A stretch of 64,000 bases of DNA, taken from Geobacter sp. GTDB lineage: Bacteria > Desulfobacterota > Desulfuromonadia > Geobacterales > Geobacteraceae. Location: assembly GCA_016177775.1 (NCBI GenBank), contig JACOUQ010000034.1, positions 1-64,000 of the forward strand, read 5' to 3'. The notes under the pieces were generated by a model. That model was not told the DNA's origin, did no database searches, and was given only the letters and a program-made list of their open reading frames with translations. Shown one piece after another: positions 48,196 to 58,900 of the stretch (position 1 is the stretch's first letter; every line of letters begins with the position of its first letter). Position numbers and translations under genes: made by a program.

Positions 48196-49758
48196 ATGAA
48201 AGTATTGTCACGCTTGATGGCACTCTGTATGGCATTCGCAGCGCTCGCCGGCTGCGGCGGTGGCGGTAGCGGCAGCGCGAGCACATCGACTGCGCAAGGT
48301 GTCTTTGTCGACGCGCCGGTTGAAGGCCTTACCTACGTGTCCGGCGGCATCAAGGGTACCACCAAGGCTGGTGGTGTCTTTACCTATGAGGTGGGCAAAC
48401 CGGTCAAGTTTATGGTGGGTGATGTTGTCCTCGGGGAGGCCGCCGGCGCGCCGGTCATAACCCCTGTCGAACTTGTGAAGGCGGTAGATCCCACAGCCAC
48501 GGCAACCGATGTCAGGGTCGTGAACATGGTGCGCTTCCTTTTGACCGTCAACGGCAATGGCGATGCCACCGAAATTGTGATTCCCTCTTCAGTGACGATA
48601 GCGGCCGCTGGAAAGAGCCTTGATTTCGCCAACGACGCCCAGCTCGCGACTGTAGTTGCCCAGGTGGCCCCTGACAAAACTTTGGTGGATGCAGTAATCG
48701 CAGAGAAGCATCTGGCCGAGAGTCTTGCGGAGCTCGGCCAGGGGCTGGCCGGCGCCTATGTGCTGTCGGACGGCGATACCTTTGCCAGCATAACCATCGA
48801 TGCCGACGGGAATATTTACGGCAGCGTCCAGAATATCTACGCGGAATACTATGGTATTAAAGGAACCGTCACCCCGACCGGCGCCCTGGTGGGTAAGTCC
48901 GAAGTTAAGGAGGGGGCCGTGCTGGCCACAGTATACTGGACCGGCACAGTGGCGCCTGACGGCACCATTTCCATTACCAGCAAGTGGACAGAAAGCGGGG
49001 TTGAGAAAACCGGGGGGATGAACGGCTTCAAGATGACCGCAGTTGATGCCAGATACACCGGCAGCTACTTTGCCACCATCAACAATGACACTAGCGCCCA
49101 GATCAATGTTCAGGCAGACGGTAGTGTCAGCGGGACCGCCTACAACATCTACGGCGGAAGTTATTACATCGGCGGCGCGGTCAGCCCCACCGGCGACCTC
49201 CGGGCGGAGGCGTCTGGCGAGGCCATGGGGGTCATCAAGGCGACCCTGGATGGCGCTGGCAACATTTCGGGGAGCATCAGATCCCTGGAGCGTTTTTGGC
49301 AGAAAAGTCCTGACAAAGTTGCGGATCCGCTCTCGTACATGATCCAGCAGCAGGTCCGCACCTCCAACTGGAGCGGGAAAAAATCGGACAGCCCTTACGC
49401 CGGCTTCTACTTTGGGGACTTCAGGGGAACGACGTCGAGTGGTTATTGCCTCTTCGGGGTCGATGCAGACGGAACCATCGTTGGCTTTGCAAATGACGGG
49501 ACGTACTCGTACTATGCCAAAGGGAATGTGCAGAATATGCAGGCGGCCGACAGCGCCCAGTTCACCGTTGGCCTGATCGACGCAACCTCGGGCAAAGCCG
49601 CAGCATCCCTTACCGGCGCTATCGCCGCCGCTGACGGCAGTGTTTCGGGTAGCTGGAGATCGCTGGAAACCAGCGAGACAGGGACCTTTGGCGGCAAAAA
49701 AATGCCGATCAAGGAGGCCACAATGGTAATGGAAAAATTAGGTTCTTTCGGCAAATGA
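48196..49758 (+). CDS. Large lipoprotein with repeated beta domains
   Basis: 520 residues; AGGAGGGG precedes ATG 48196. Signal MKVLSRLMALCMAFAALAGC with lipobox LAGC, then a glycine/serine linker (GGGGSGSAS). Residues 35-170 form one domain (GVFVDAPVEGLTYVSGG, TYEVGKPVKFMVGD), which resembles an adhesin-like domain often found at the start of surface lipoproteins. Residues 180-510 carry four beta-rich repeats with recurring blocks (ITIDADGNIYGSVQNIY, INVQADGSVSGTAYNIY, FGVDADGTIVGFANDG, SVSGSWRSLE). Probably outer-membrane and surface-exposed. It ends 54 bases before the riboswitch that precedes the exosortase gene. Confidence 0.8.
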   Translation: MKVLSRLMALCMAFAALAGCGGGGSGSASTSTAQGVFVDAPVEGLTYVSGGIKGTTKAGGVFTYEVGKPVKFMVGDVVLGEAAGAPVITPVELVKAVDPTATATDVRVVNMVRFLLTVNGNGDATEIVIPSSVTIAAAGKSLDFANDAQLATVVAQVAPDKTLVDAVIAEKHLAESLAELGQGLAGAYVLSDGDTFASITIDADGNIYGSVQNIYAEYYGIKGTVTPTGALVGKSEVKEGAVLATVYWTGTVAPDGTISITSKWTESGVEKTGGMNGFKMTAVDARYTGSYFATINNDTSAQINVQADGSVSGTAYNIYGGSYYIGGAVSPTGDLRAEASGEAMGVIKATLDGAGNISGSIRSLERFWQKSPDKVADPLSYMIQQQVRTSNWSGKKSDSPYAGFYFGDFRGTTSSGYCLFGVDADGTIVGFANDGTYSYYAKGNVQNMQAADSAQFTVGLIDATSGKAAASLTGAIAAADGSVSGSWRSLETSETGTFGGKKMPIKEATMVMEKLGSFGK

Positions 49759-49813
49759 GTGTCAGCAAAATTACATAAACGGATAGATTCAACTGCATCG
49801 ATCACTGTTTTAT

Positions 49814-49892
49814 TCTCCGAAAAGAGTAAACCCGGAGCAATCCGGGGACGCAGAGCCACGGGCCCGCATGTGTGGGCAGCCGAGCCGCCGAA
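49814..49892 (+). promoter_or_regulatory. GEMM-I riboswitch, predicted cGAMP-selective (GEMM-Ib)
   Basis: The GEMM core is clear: AAAAGAGTAAACC (49820-49832), the hairpin CCCGGA-GCAA-TCCGGG with a GNRA tetraloop, GGACGCAGAGCCACGG, a second hairpin GCCCGC/GTGGGC, then AGCCGAGCCGCCG. Aligned to the V. cholerae Vc2 aptamer, the position of G20 is A here (49825); in Geobacter this change marks the subclass that prefers 3',3'-cGAMP over c-di-GMP. The aptamer ends about 12 bases before the exosortase start, with GAGGA directly after, which suggests control of translation. Confidence 0.82.
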
Positions 49893-49903
49893 GAGGATGT
49901 TTC

Positions 49904-51067
49904 ATGCCTTTTGTGTTGCAATGCCCCCCTGTTATCAGGCGCCGCTTGGGTCGCATGCCGGTTTTCGGCATGATGCTCGCGTGCGCCTGCTTCCCTTATT
50001 TCCTCACCTCACTCCCCGCATCCCTCCTCGACGCCAGCCGTGATTTCACCGGCAACCTCGTAGTCACTCTGGGCCGCTGGTTCCACATCAATGCTGTTTA
50101 CAGCGACGGCATGCTGACGGTTTCCGGCTTTGCCATGCGACTTATCCTGGAATGCACGGCGCTCCACTATCTGGCTCTCGTGACGGCCGCCATCCTTTTA
50201 TGTCCAGGCCGCACCGGAATCCAAAAGCTGCATGGGACTGTACTCGCCAACACGGTCATCATCCTGGCGAACGCCCTGCGCCTGCTCGTCATCGGCGTAA
50301 TCGGAGCCCACAACCGCCAGCTGTTCGATTATCTCCATGACCTTTTCTGGCAGCCGGTGTTCGTGCTCCTCTGCATCGGCATCTGGGCAGCCTGGGTAGA
50401 GGGGAAAATCAGATGGCGGATCGCGTACCCTTTCCTTGGTACCGTTGCGGTCGCAATGTACGGGCTTTCCCTTGTAAAGGAGCCTTGTATGCGGCTTTTG
50501 GTCCGTGCCGCCGATGTCATCATGCTCCTGGCGCAGCAAAACATCTCATTTGACAACCGTATCTGGTTGATCAGCCGGGTGAGCGACTCCTTGGTCGCCA
50601 CAGCCGGCGGTCAGGTACTCTACCCATTCGCAGGCATTTCGGTCAGTTATTGGCAGGACCTGCTTGCCATCGCCATTTTCTGGGGGCTAATGGCGACATC
50701 TTTTGCCGTTTCCGCCGGGCGATCCTGTTTCAGCTGGAAGCAAACCGTTCGTGGCCTTGTTCTGGGGACCTCTGTTCTGCTGACCATGATCCTGGCGGAA
50801 GTGACGCTGGTCGGTTTGTTGTTGCAATGGCAGACCCCTCAAGGTTCGGTACAAGACATGCTCTGGGCCGCACGCTGCACGTTTCTGGCAGTCCCGGTTT
50901 TCCTCTGGTTTGTCCTGGACGGCTATGTCTTGAGTAAGTTACCCCCCTTTGAGAAAGGGGGGCAAGGGGGGATTTTTCAGCGACAATCAAAGGCAAATCC
51001 CCCTAAATCCCCCTTTTTTAAAGGGGGACCTGATAGCCAGCGGGAAATTAGTGCAAATCAAGCCTGA
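49904..51067 (+). CDS. Exosortase/archaeosortase-family membrane protein
   Basis: 387 residues; ATG 49904 has GAGGA six bases upstream (ATG 49868 lies in the riboswitch). About eight membrane helices. The exosortase triad can be placed: Cys84 in LILECTALHYL, Arg126 in LANALRLLVIG, His145 in FDYLHDLFWQ. The 42-residue Cys-Arg spacing fits the family. A C-terminal extension of three or four helices goes beyond the core. Exosortases cut C-terminal tripartite tags on exported proteins. The last 45 codons (KLPPFEKGGQGGIFQ onward) are read from an intergenic-type repeat, so the native C-terminus was probably shorter. Likely the first gene under the riboswitch. Confidence 0.8.
   Translation: MPFVLQCPPVIRRRLGRMPVFGMMLACACFPYFLTSLPASLLDASRDFTGNLVVTLGRWFHINAVYSDGMLTVSGFAMRLILECTALHYLALVTAAILLCPGRTGIQKLHGTVLANTVIILANALRLLVIGVIGAHNRQLFDYLHDLFWQPVFVLLCIGIWAAWVEGKIRWRIAYPFLGTVAVAMYGLSLVKEPCMRLLVRAADVIMLLAQQNISFDNRIWLISRVSDSLVATAGGQVLYPFAGISVSYWQDLLAIAIFWGLMATSFAVSAGRSCFSWKQTVRGLVLGTSVLLTMILAEVTLVGLLLQWQTPQGSVQDMLWAARCTFLAVPVFLWFVLDGYVLSKLPPFEKGGQGGIFQRQSKANPPKSPFFKGGPDSQREISANQA
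50942..51029. repeat. C-rich/G-rich palindromic repeat overlapping the exosortase 3' end
   Basis: CCCCCCTTTGAGAAAGGGGG, then GGCAAGGGGGGATTTTT, then AAATCCCCCTAAATCCCCC and a TTTAAAGGGGG end. Nested inverted repeats of a kind spread widely in bacterial intergenic regions. Here it is inside the open frame. Confidence 0.75.
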
Positions 51068-51101
51068 CAAACGGGTCATTCACGATGCTTGGAGGGAAGT
51101 A

Positions 51102-51296
51102 ATGAAACGCCACATTACCAAAGGTATTATCTGCACCGCCTTCTTCTGCTTCTACACTTTCATTCTGGTCCGCTGGGCCGGCGCCCCGCCTCCTCCGCCC
51201 CCTCCGCCGCCGTCGACACCGATCTGGAATGATGTCGTCAACTGGGTGACCATCGGCGGCATCTCCCTGTATGGCGTCTGGCGGATCTGGAGATGA
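51102..51296 (+). CDS. 64-residue exported mini-protein with sorting-like tail
   Basis: ATG 51102 with GGAGGGAAG upstream. The chain has three parts: an N-terminal signal (GIICTAFFCFYTFILVRWAGA), nine consecutive prolines followed by STPIW, and a hydrophobic segment NWVTIGGISLYGVW ending in the basic RIWR. Proline-containing motif, helix and arginine end are the order of exosortase tags. Little protein is left besides the two signals. Between the exosortase gene and the next gene (four-base gap), it is very probably expressed with them. It could be a sortase substrate, an accessory subunit or a small membrane scaffold. Confidence 0.68.
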   Translation: MKRHITKGIICTAFFCFYTFILVRWAGAPPPPPPPPPSTPIWNDVVNWVTIGGISLYGVWRIWR

Positions 51297-51300
51297 GGAT

Positions 51301-52854
51301 ATGGCAGCAATGAGAGCAGCGGCGATCTGCATAGCGCTGGCGGTACTGGTTACAGTAGCGCCGGTTTCCGGCCATGCTTTTTCCCTGGCCGTATTCCCGC
51401 CACGGAACGAAACCGGTGTTGTCAGTCTAGACTGGTTCTCCCTGGGGCTTCAGGACAGCATGACCGTTGATCTCTGGCACGTCGGGAGTATCCGGACTCT
51501 GACATTCCCAGACTTCATCACTATTGCCGACAAGGCCCCCCTGACGATAAGCCTTCTGGCCCATGATGAAGCCGTTGCTCTCGCCAGGCGCATTGAGATC
51601 GACGAGGTATGGCTCGGCCAGTATCGCGGCACCCCGGAAGAGGGTTTGACCGTCGAGTATCGGGCCATCGATCCAAGGACCGGGAAAGAGCTGTATTGCG
51701 AAAGCGTTTCCGCACCGCTGGGACGTTTCCCTGCTGCGGGCTCACAACTCGTGATCAGCATGCTGGAAAAGAAGGGGGTTAAGCTTTCACCAGCGGAACG
51801 GGAAAGGATACTGGCCGCAAAAACCTCCAGCCTCAAGTCATTTGAACTGAATGCCAAGGGTTACGAGTACCAGCAGCAACTCTCCCTTGTTCGCGTCTCC
51901 AAATCCAGCCCGCAGTTTGAACAGTGGATCAAACTCCTGGAAAAGGCCGTGGCAGAGGACCGCCGCTACGCCGAAGCATGGGTTAACCTCGGCTGGGCCC
52001 GGCTTACGAGGGGGGACCGGGAGGGTGCCGGTAAGGCATTCGGCACTGCGCTGAATCTCAAGCCGTACCTCCTGGATGCTCACATGGGGATGGGGTATGT
52101 GGCGCGGGCCGCGGGTGATCAGGCAACGGCCCTGGAGGCAATAACCAGGGCGGTTCGACTCAACCCGAGCCTCGCCTGGACCAGGCGGGAACTGCTCGCC
52201 ACCATCGAGGCCACGACATCCGCGGCTGCCGAACAGCAGTTGACGGTTCTGTCGCAGGACGGCGACCCGGAAATCCGTTTCGCAGCCCTGAAGGGAGCGG
52301 CCAAGGTAATGAAGGAACGGGCGGTTCCTCTGATCAAGGCCGCCATCCCCGCCTCGGACCAGCCGGTCGAGCTGGTGAACCTGCTCCTGTCGCTGAACCG
52401 GAAGGACGCGGTTCCCTATCTGATGGAGATAGTCGAGAAGCGGAACCTTCGCCGGGCGCCGGGCCAGCTTGCCGGGTTTCCGGAGCAGACCGTTGTTGCC
52501 GCCATTCAACTTCTCGGCAAGAGCGGTGAGAGGGCTGATGGAACGTCATTGATCGGGGCTTTGGGGGACAAGCGCCCTGTTGTCCGTGAGGCTGCTGCTC
52601 TGGCTCTTGGCGACATGGGGGAAGAGAAGGCCGTGTCAGCGTTGAGCGAGGTTGCCGCAAAGGACCCGGCCATGAATGTCCGGACCGCGGCCCTCGTCGC
52701 CCTGGCGCTGCTTGGCGAGCGCAAGGCATTCCAGAGCCTGGGGGAAGTGGTCCGGAACAGCGACGGTGAAGCGGGCCTGCATGCCACCAAGCTTATCCGC
52801 GCCAGGAAAAAGCGGTTTGTGGGGACGGAGCTGGTGTTTGTGATGAAGAGGTGA
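51301..52854 (+). CDS. TolB-like/TPR/HEAT repeat protein
   Basis: 517 residues; ATG 51301, four bases after the mini-protein. Signal peptide AAMRAAAICIALAVLVTVAPVSG. Residues 27-130 look like a TolB N-terminal or CsgG-type domain (LAVFPPRNETGVVSLDWFSLGLQDSMTVDL). TPRs lie at about 205-290 (AWVNLGWARLTRGDREGAGKAF, MGYVARAAGDQATALEAI). HEAT-like repeats fill 310-500 (DPEIRFAALKGAAKVM, RPVVREAAALALGDMGEEKAV, MNVRTAALVALALLGE). Periplasmic, probably a scaffold for envelope assembly. It lies between the exosortase pair and the giant surface protein. Confidence 0.8.
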   Translation: MAAMRAAAICIALAVLVTVAPVSGHAFSLAVFPPRNETGVVSLDWFSLGLQDSMTVDLWHVGSIRTLTFPDFITIADKAPLTISLLAHDEAVALARRIEIDEVWLGQYRGTPEEGLTVEYRAIDPRTGKELYCESVSAPLGRFPAAGSQLVISMLEKKGVKLSPAERERILAAKTSSLKSFELNAKGYEYQQQLSLVRVSKSSPQFEQWIKLLEKAVAEDRRYAEAWVNLGWARLTRGDREGAGKAFGTALNLKPYLLDAHMGMGYVARAAGDQATALEAITRAVRLNPSLAWTRRELLATIEATTSAAAEQQLTVLSQDGDPEIRFAALKGAAKVMKERAVPLIKAAIPASDQPVELVNLLLSLNRKDAVPYLMEIVEKRNLRRAPGQLAGFPEQTVVAAIQLLGKSGERADGTSLIGALGDKRPVVREAAALALGDMGEEKAVSALSEVAAKDPAMNVRTAALVALALLGERKAFQSLGEVVRNSDGEAGLHATKLIRARKKRFVGTELVFVMKR

Positions 52855-52930
52855 ACCTGCGTGAGCTAACGTTATTTTTTGATCAATTATTTTCGATTAT
52901 TTTTGGCTATATCGTTTTCAGGAGGGACCA

Positions 52931-55900
52931 ATGAAGAGCAGAAATATCTTTTCCTTCCATAGTTTCGCCGCCATCCTCATCGGGCTCGTTACCGCTGGAA
53001 CTGGCCTGGCGGTCGGACCGGGGGACATCGTTACCGTGGCCGGTGGAGGGAGCGGTGACGGGAGCGCGGCTGTGGAAATAGGAATTAACAGCCCCTTTGG
53101 CGTTGCCTTGGATGGCGCAGGGAATCTTTACATAGCCGACACCTATAATGCCAGAGTACGCAAGGTGGCGGCCGGGACCGGCATCGTCACCACCGTGGCG
53201 GGGAACGGGACAGGCGGCTTTTCCGGCGACGGCGGCCCGGCCACCTCGGCGAGCTTTTCCGGCCCCATTGGAGTGGCCGTTGACAATGCCGGGAACATCT
53301 ACATTGCGGACAGCAGTAACAATCGCATTCGGAAGGTCGATGGGGTGTCAGGGATAATTAGCACCATAGCCGGCAATGGGATGTCCGGTTATGCGGGCGA
53401 TGGAGGCCAGGCCACCGCCGCGAGCCTCAAGTATCCTACCAGGGTTGCGTTTGACAGTGCTGGGAACCTGTATGTTGCGGATATGTATAACCATCGCATT
53501 CGAAAGGTCAACAACTCAACCGGCGTAATCACCACTGTAGCGGGAAACGGCGTCGGCAGTTACTCCGGCGACACCGGGGCGGCTACCTCGGCCAGCCTCA
53601 ATGCTCCGCAGGGAGTAGCAGTTGACGGCGCCGGGAACCTGTTCATCGCGGATACTTACAATGATCGCATCCGCAGGGTGGATGCGGTGACAGGGGTGAT
53701 CACCACCGTGGCCGGAAATGGCAATAGCGGCCATTATGGCGATGGTAGTTCCGCCACAGCTGCAATGATTGCCATGCCCAGATCCGTGGCCGTCGACTCT
53801 GCCGGCAATCTGTATATTGCGGAGTATGGCTACAACTCCATCAGGAAGGTCAATGGCGCTACCGGGGTGATCAGCACCGTGGCGGGAAGTGGCTACTCCG
53901 GATATGGAGGCGATGGAGGCGCCGCCACCAATGCAATGTTATACGGCCCAAGTGACGTAACCGTGGACGGTGTTGGGAATTTTTACATTGCTGATGTATA
54001 CAATAACCGCATTCGAAAGGTCAATGCCGCCACCAGCATCATCACGACCGTAGCGGGGAACGGCAGCCTCAACTGGTCTGGCGACGGCGGGGCGGCCACC
54101 GCGGCGAGCCTCTATGGTCCCGCCGGCGTGGCGGTGGGGGGAGCCGGGAACCTTTTCATCGCTGATCAGTACAACAACCGCATCCGGAAGGTGGATGCCG
54201 CCACCGGCATCATCACCACCGTGGCGGGGAACGGGAGTGCCGCCTTTGCCGGCGACGGCAGCGCGGCCACCGCGGCAAGCCTTAATTATCCGGCCGGCGT
54301 GGCGATGGACAGCGCCGGCAACATATTCATTGCCGATAAGAACAACCACCGCATCCGTAAGATGGCTGCCGGCACCGGCAACATCAGCACCGTGGCGGGG
54401 AACGGGAGCGCCGCCTTTGCCGGCGACGGCGGCGCGGCCACCGCGGCGAGCCTTAAATATCCAGCCGGCTTGACAATGGACAGCGCCGGCAACCTATTCA
54501 TTGCCGATTCTTCCAACAACCGCATCCGGAAGGTGGACGCCGCCACCGGCAATATCAGCACCGTCGCGGGGAGCGGCAGCGCCGGCTTTGCCGGTGATGG
54601 CGGCGTGGCCACTGCGGCGAGCCTCAATAATCCAGCCAGCGTAACGGTGGACAGCGCCGGCAACCTTTTCGTTGCCGATTCTTCCAACAATCGCATCCGG
54701 AAGGTGGACGCCGTTACTGGCAATATCATCACCGTGGCGGGGAACGGAAGTGCCTCCTTTGCCGGCGACGGCGGTGCAGCCACCGCGGCGAGCCTTAAAT
54801 ATCCAGCCGGCTTGACAATGGACAGCGCCGGCAACCTATTCATTGCCGATTCTTCCAACAACCACATCCGGAAGGTGGACGCCGCAACAGGCATCATCAG
54901 CACCGTGGCGGGGAGCGGGAGCGCCGGCTTTGCCGGCGACGGCGGCGCGGCCACTGCGGCGAGCCTGAGATATCCAACCGGCGTGACGATGGACAGCGCC
55001 GGCAATCTTTTTATTGCCGATTCTTCCAACAACCGTATCCGGAAGGTATTGGCGGTGGGAGTTCTTGACACCAATCCTCCCGTTACCACTGCCTCACCCG
55101 CCGGCGGAACCTTCGCCTCGGCCCAGTTCGTTATCCTCACCGCCAACGAGCAGGCTACCATCTACTATACCACCGACGGCTCGACGCCGACCACCGGCTC
55201 GCTCCAATACACCGGCCCGATCAGCATCTCCGCCACCACCACCCTCAGGTTCTTCGCCAGGGACGCCATGGGGAACAGCGAGGGGGTGAAGGCGGAAACC
55301 TACACTATCGCACTTTCGGACAATACCGCCCCCGTTACCACGGCATCCCCCGCCGGGGGAATGTATACCTCGGCCCGGAGCGTTACCCTCAGCGTCAACG
55401 AGCCGGCCACCATTTACTACACCACCGACGGCTCGACACCGACAACATCGTCTTCCGCCTACAGCGGGCCGATTGCCGTTACCGCCACCACCCTCAAGTT
55501 CTTTGCCATAGACTCGGCGGGGAACGCCGAGGCAGTCAACACCCAGATATATACCATCGACACGGTTCTCCCCGTCACCACGGCATCCCCGGCGGCGGCC
55601 TCATACAATGCCGCCCAGACCGTGACCCTCACTGCCAGCGAGCCGGCCACCATTTATTACACCACCAACGGCTCGATGCCGACCACATCGTCCGCCGTCT
55701 ACAGCGGGCCGCTCACCATCTCGACAACCACCAGCCTCAAGTTCTTCGCCAGGGACGCAGCCGGGAACAGCGAGATTGTAAAGAGTGCCGTTTATGTCAT
55801 CGACACCACTGCTCCTACAAGCAAGGCCAGCCCCGACGCCGGGGTATATCCATCCGCGCTCACCGTCACATTGAGTGCCAATGAGCCGGCGACCATCTAT

Positions 55901-58900
55901 TACACAACCGACGGCTCGACACCGACGACAAGCTCGGCCGTTTATACCGTCCCCATCAGTATCTCCACGACCACGACGCTGAAATATTTTGCCAGGGACA
56001 CAATTGGAAACAGCGAGCAGGTGAACTGGAAAACGTTCAAGATCGATCCGTTCGCGCCATTTCTGACCACAGGGAGCATGTCGATACCCCGCCTGTACCA
56101 CGCCGCCGCCCTTCTCCAGAACGGGAAAGTTCTGGTGACCGGGGGAGATAGCGGTATTTACGGTTTTCGGAATTCTGCCGAAATTTACGACCCCCAGAGT
56201 GGCAACTGGTCAGCGGCGGCTGCTGCCGCGACATACAGGGGGCATCATACCGCCACAGTCTTGAACAACGGGAAGGTCCTGGTCGCTGGGGGTGAAACGA
56301 ACGACACGACTTATACCAGGTCTGCGGAACTTTACGATCCTGCGACTGACAGCTGGATTGCCGCCGGCACCTTGTCCGGCGGACGCGGTTACCACTCAGC
56401 GACATTGCTGAATAACGGCAAGGTCCTCGTGGTTGGGGGCAAGGGGGGGAGCAGCTATTACGGGAGTTACCCCCTTGCCTCCGCCGAACTGTACGATCCC
56501 TCCACCAACAGCTGGTCCTCCGCCGGAAGCCTGGGCGCTGCCCGCTATTTACACACAGCGACCCTTCTTCCGAACGGCAGGGTCCTTGTGGCGGGAGGCT
56601 TCAGCGGGAGCAATTCCCTGGGTTCCGCCGAGTTGTACGATCCGGCGACCAACAGCTGGTCCTCCGCCGGCAGCCTCGCCACCCCCCGTTGCATACATAC
56701 TGCTACGCTCTTGCAGAACGGCAAGGTCCTAGTTGCCGGTGGAGCAAATGGCGCGGCAACGGTCCTCATTTCGGCGGAGTTCTATGATTACGCCGACAAC
56801 AGCTGGTCATCGGCGGGAGAGTTGTCCATTTTTCGCAAGCTCCACACCGCTGCCCTTCTTCCCAGCGGGAAGGTGCTGCTGGCAGGGGGGGAAACCGATA
56901 GTAGCTACATATATTTTGCCGAACTGTACGACCCTGTGACGAGAAGCTCATCTATGGCAGGCATGCTCGCCTCTCCAAGGGATTACCATACCGCAACGCT
57001 CCTCTCGGACGGAAAGGTGCTGCTGGCGGGAGGGTATTCCGCCGAGGAACTTTCCAGCACCGAACTATACGTTGCTACCTCGGCGGATACGGTTCCGCCG
57101 GCGGTCACCGCCTTCAGCATGCCGGCAACCGCAAATTCGCTGACCGTTCCGATAATTGACTTTACGGCGTCCGATAACGTGGGGGTGACGGGGTATCTCG
57201 TTACGGAGAATCCGACTCTCCCTTCTCTAATCCTCACTGGATGGACGGCGACCCCGCCGACAAGCTTTACCTTTAATGCCGCGGGCTCGCACACCGTCTA
57301 CGCATGGGCCAGGGATGCGGCAGGGAATATCTCCGCAAGCAGGAGCGCGACGGTTGCCGTGTCTCTTCCTATTCAGCCCCCTAGCAATATGGAAGTCAAC
57401 AATTTGGGGAACAAGGGACAACTTACCGTCACCTGGGTAAAGCCTGCTGACGGCAGTTTCAGCCACGTCCATGTCTACCACAGCACTGTGGCGGGACAAT
57501 TGGGCGCCCTGGTGGCAGACAACCAGACCGGCATCAAATACACCGACACCGACCTCGCCTCCCAGACCACATACTACTACACGGTGAAGGCGGTGGACGC
57601 CGCCGGCAATGAGTCCATCAACACCACCCAAGTATCGGCAACCACCCTCGACTCCCAGCCGCCGGCCGTGCCGGGGAATATTACCGCCACCGATGCCGGC
57701 ACTGGCGGTACCGTTCTCCTCTCCTGGACCAAGCCGGCCGACAGCGACTTCAGCCTCATCCGCGTCTATCGCTCAATTACAGCAGGAAGCCTCGGTGTAC
57801 TCGCCTATAACAATGTTACCGGTGCCTCAAGGCAGGACACCGGCCTTACCAACGGGACAACTTACTACTACACGGTCCGCGCGGTGGACACCGCCGGCAA
57901 CGAAACCACAAACACCTCCCAGGTTTCCGCAAAGCCGACCGCGCCAGATATGACGCCTCCCGGCACCGTCTTCAGCGTCGCTATCATCGACCCCAAGACC
58001 GGCGGCGCGCTGAACCTCTCATGGACAAACCCTGTTGATGTCGATTTCGCCAAGGTACTGATATACCGATCTACGATCGCGGGGCAGCTCGGCACGCAGG
58101 TCTATGCAGGGTCAGATACGGCTTTAGCAGACACTTCCCTCACTTCCGGCACCACCTACTACTATACCTTCCGGACAGAGGACACCTCGGGGAACGTATC
58201 AGCCAACACCAACCAGTTCTCCAAGTTCCCGACTGACAATGTCTCGCCCAAAGGAGTAACCGAGCTTACCGCCATCCCACTGGCGGGCGGTGAGGTGAGG
58301 CTCGACTGGATACGCTCCGCCTCGCCCGACGTCAACTACTACAACATTTACAGCGATAATGGCAGCGGAACGATCAATTATTCCATGCCGGTTGCCTCCA
58401 TCCGGCATCCGGCCACCACCTGGAGCTCCGGCGCGCTGACCGTGGGCACTCCTTATCTATTTGCCGTCAGGGCTGAAGATACCTCATTGAACCAGGAAAC
58501 CAATACCAATGTGGTAATCAGCTTTGTGCCGGTGTCGGACCCAAATGGGGGGAATGTGTCGGCGATTATTAAGACTCCCGCGCCGGGCGCCAGCATAAGC
58601 GGCAACAGGGTGACTCTGGCGGCGGAACTGGTCATGGGAGCCCCTGCCGGCACCAGACAGGTCGAATTCCAGTACAAACCGGTTACGACCGGTGTCTGGA
58701 CAACCATACCTTCTGCCGATTCAACAGCGTACCCGAATCCGGATGCCGTTTCACCTTATGCCATCCAATGGGATGTCACCGGCCTTGCCAACGGCGACTA
58801 TCTGTTGAGGGCTGTCGCCACTTGCAATGCATCGGTAGTTGACGCAAATCCGCCGTTTATTGCCGTAGCTGTGAATTCCGCCAACGCGAATATCGTCGAA

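Noticed and set aside
54286..55161. Regularly repeated DNA that could suggest a CRISPR array or minisatellite
   Set aside because: The period of about 168-171 bases is in frame and encodes NHL-type repeats; no short repeats with unique spacers.
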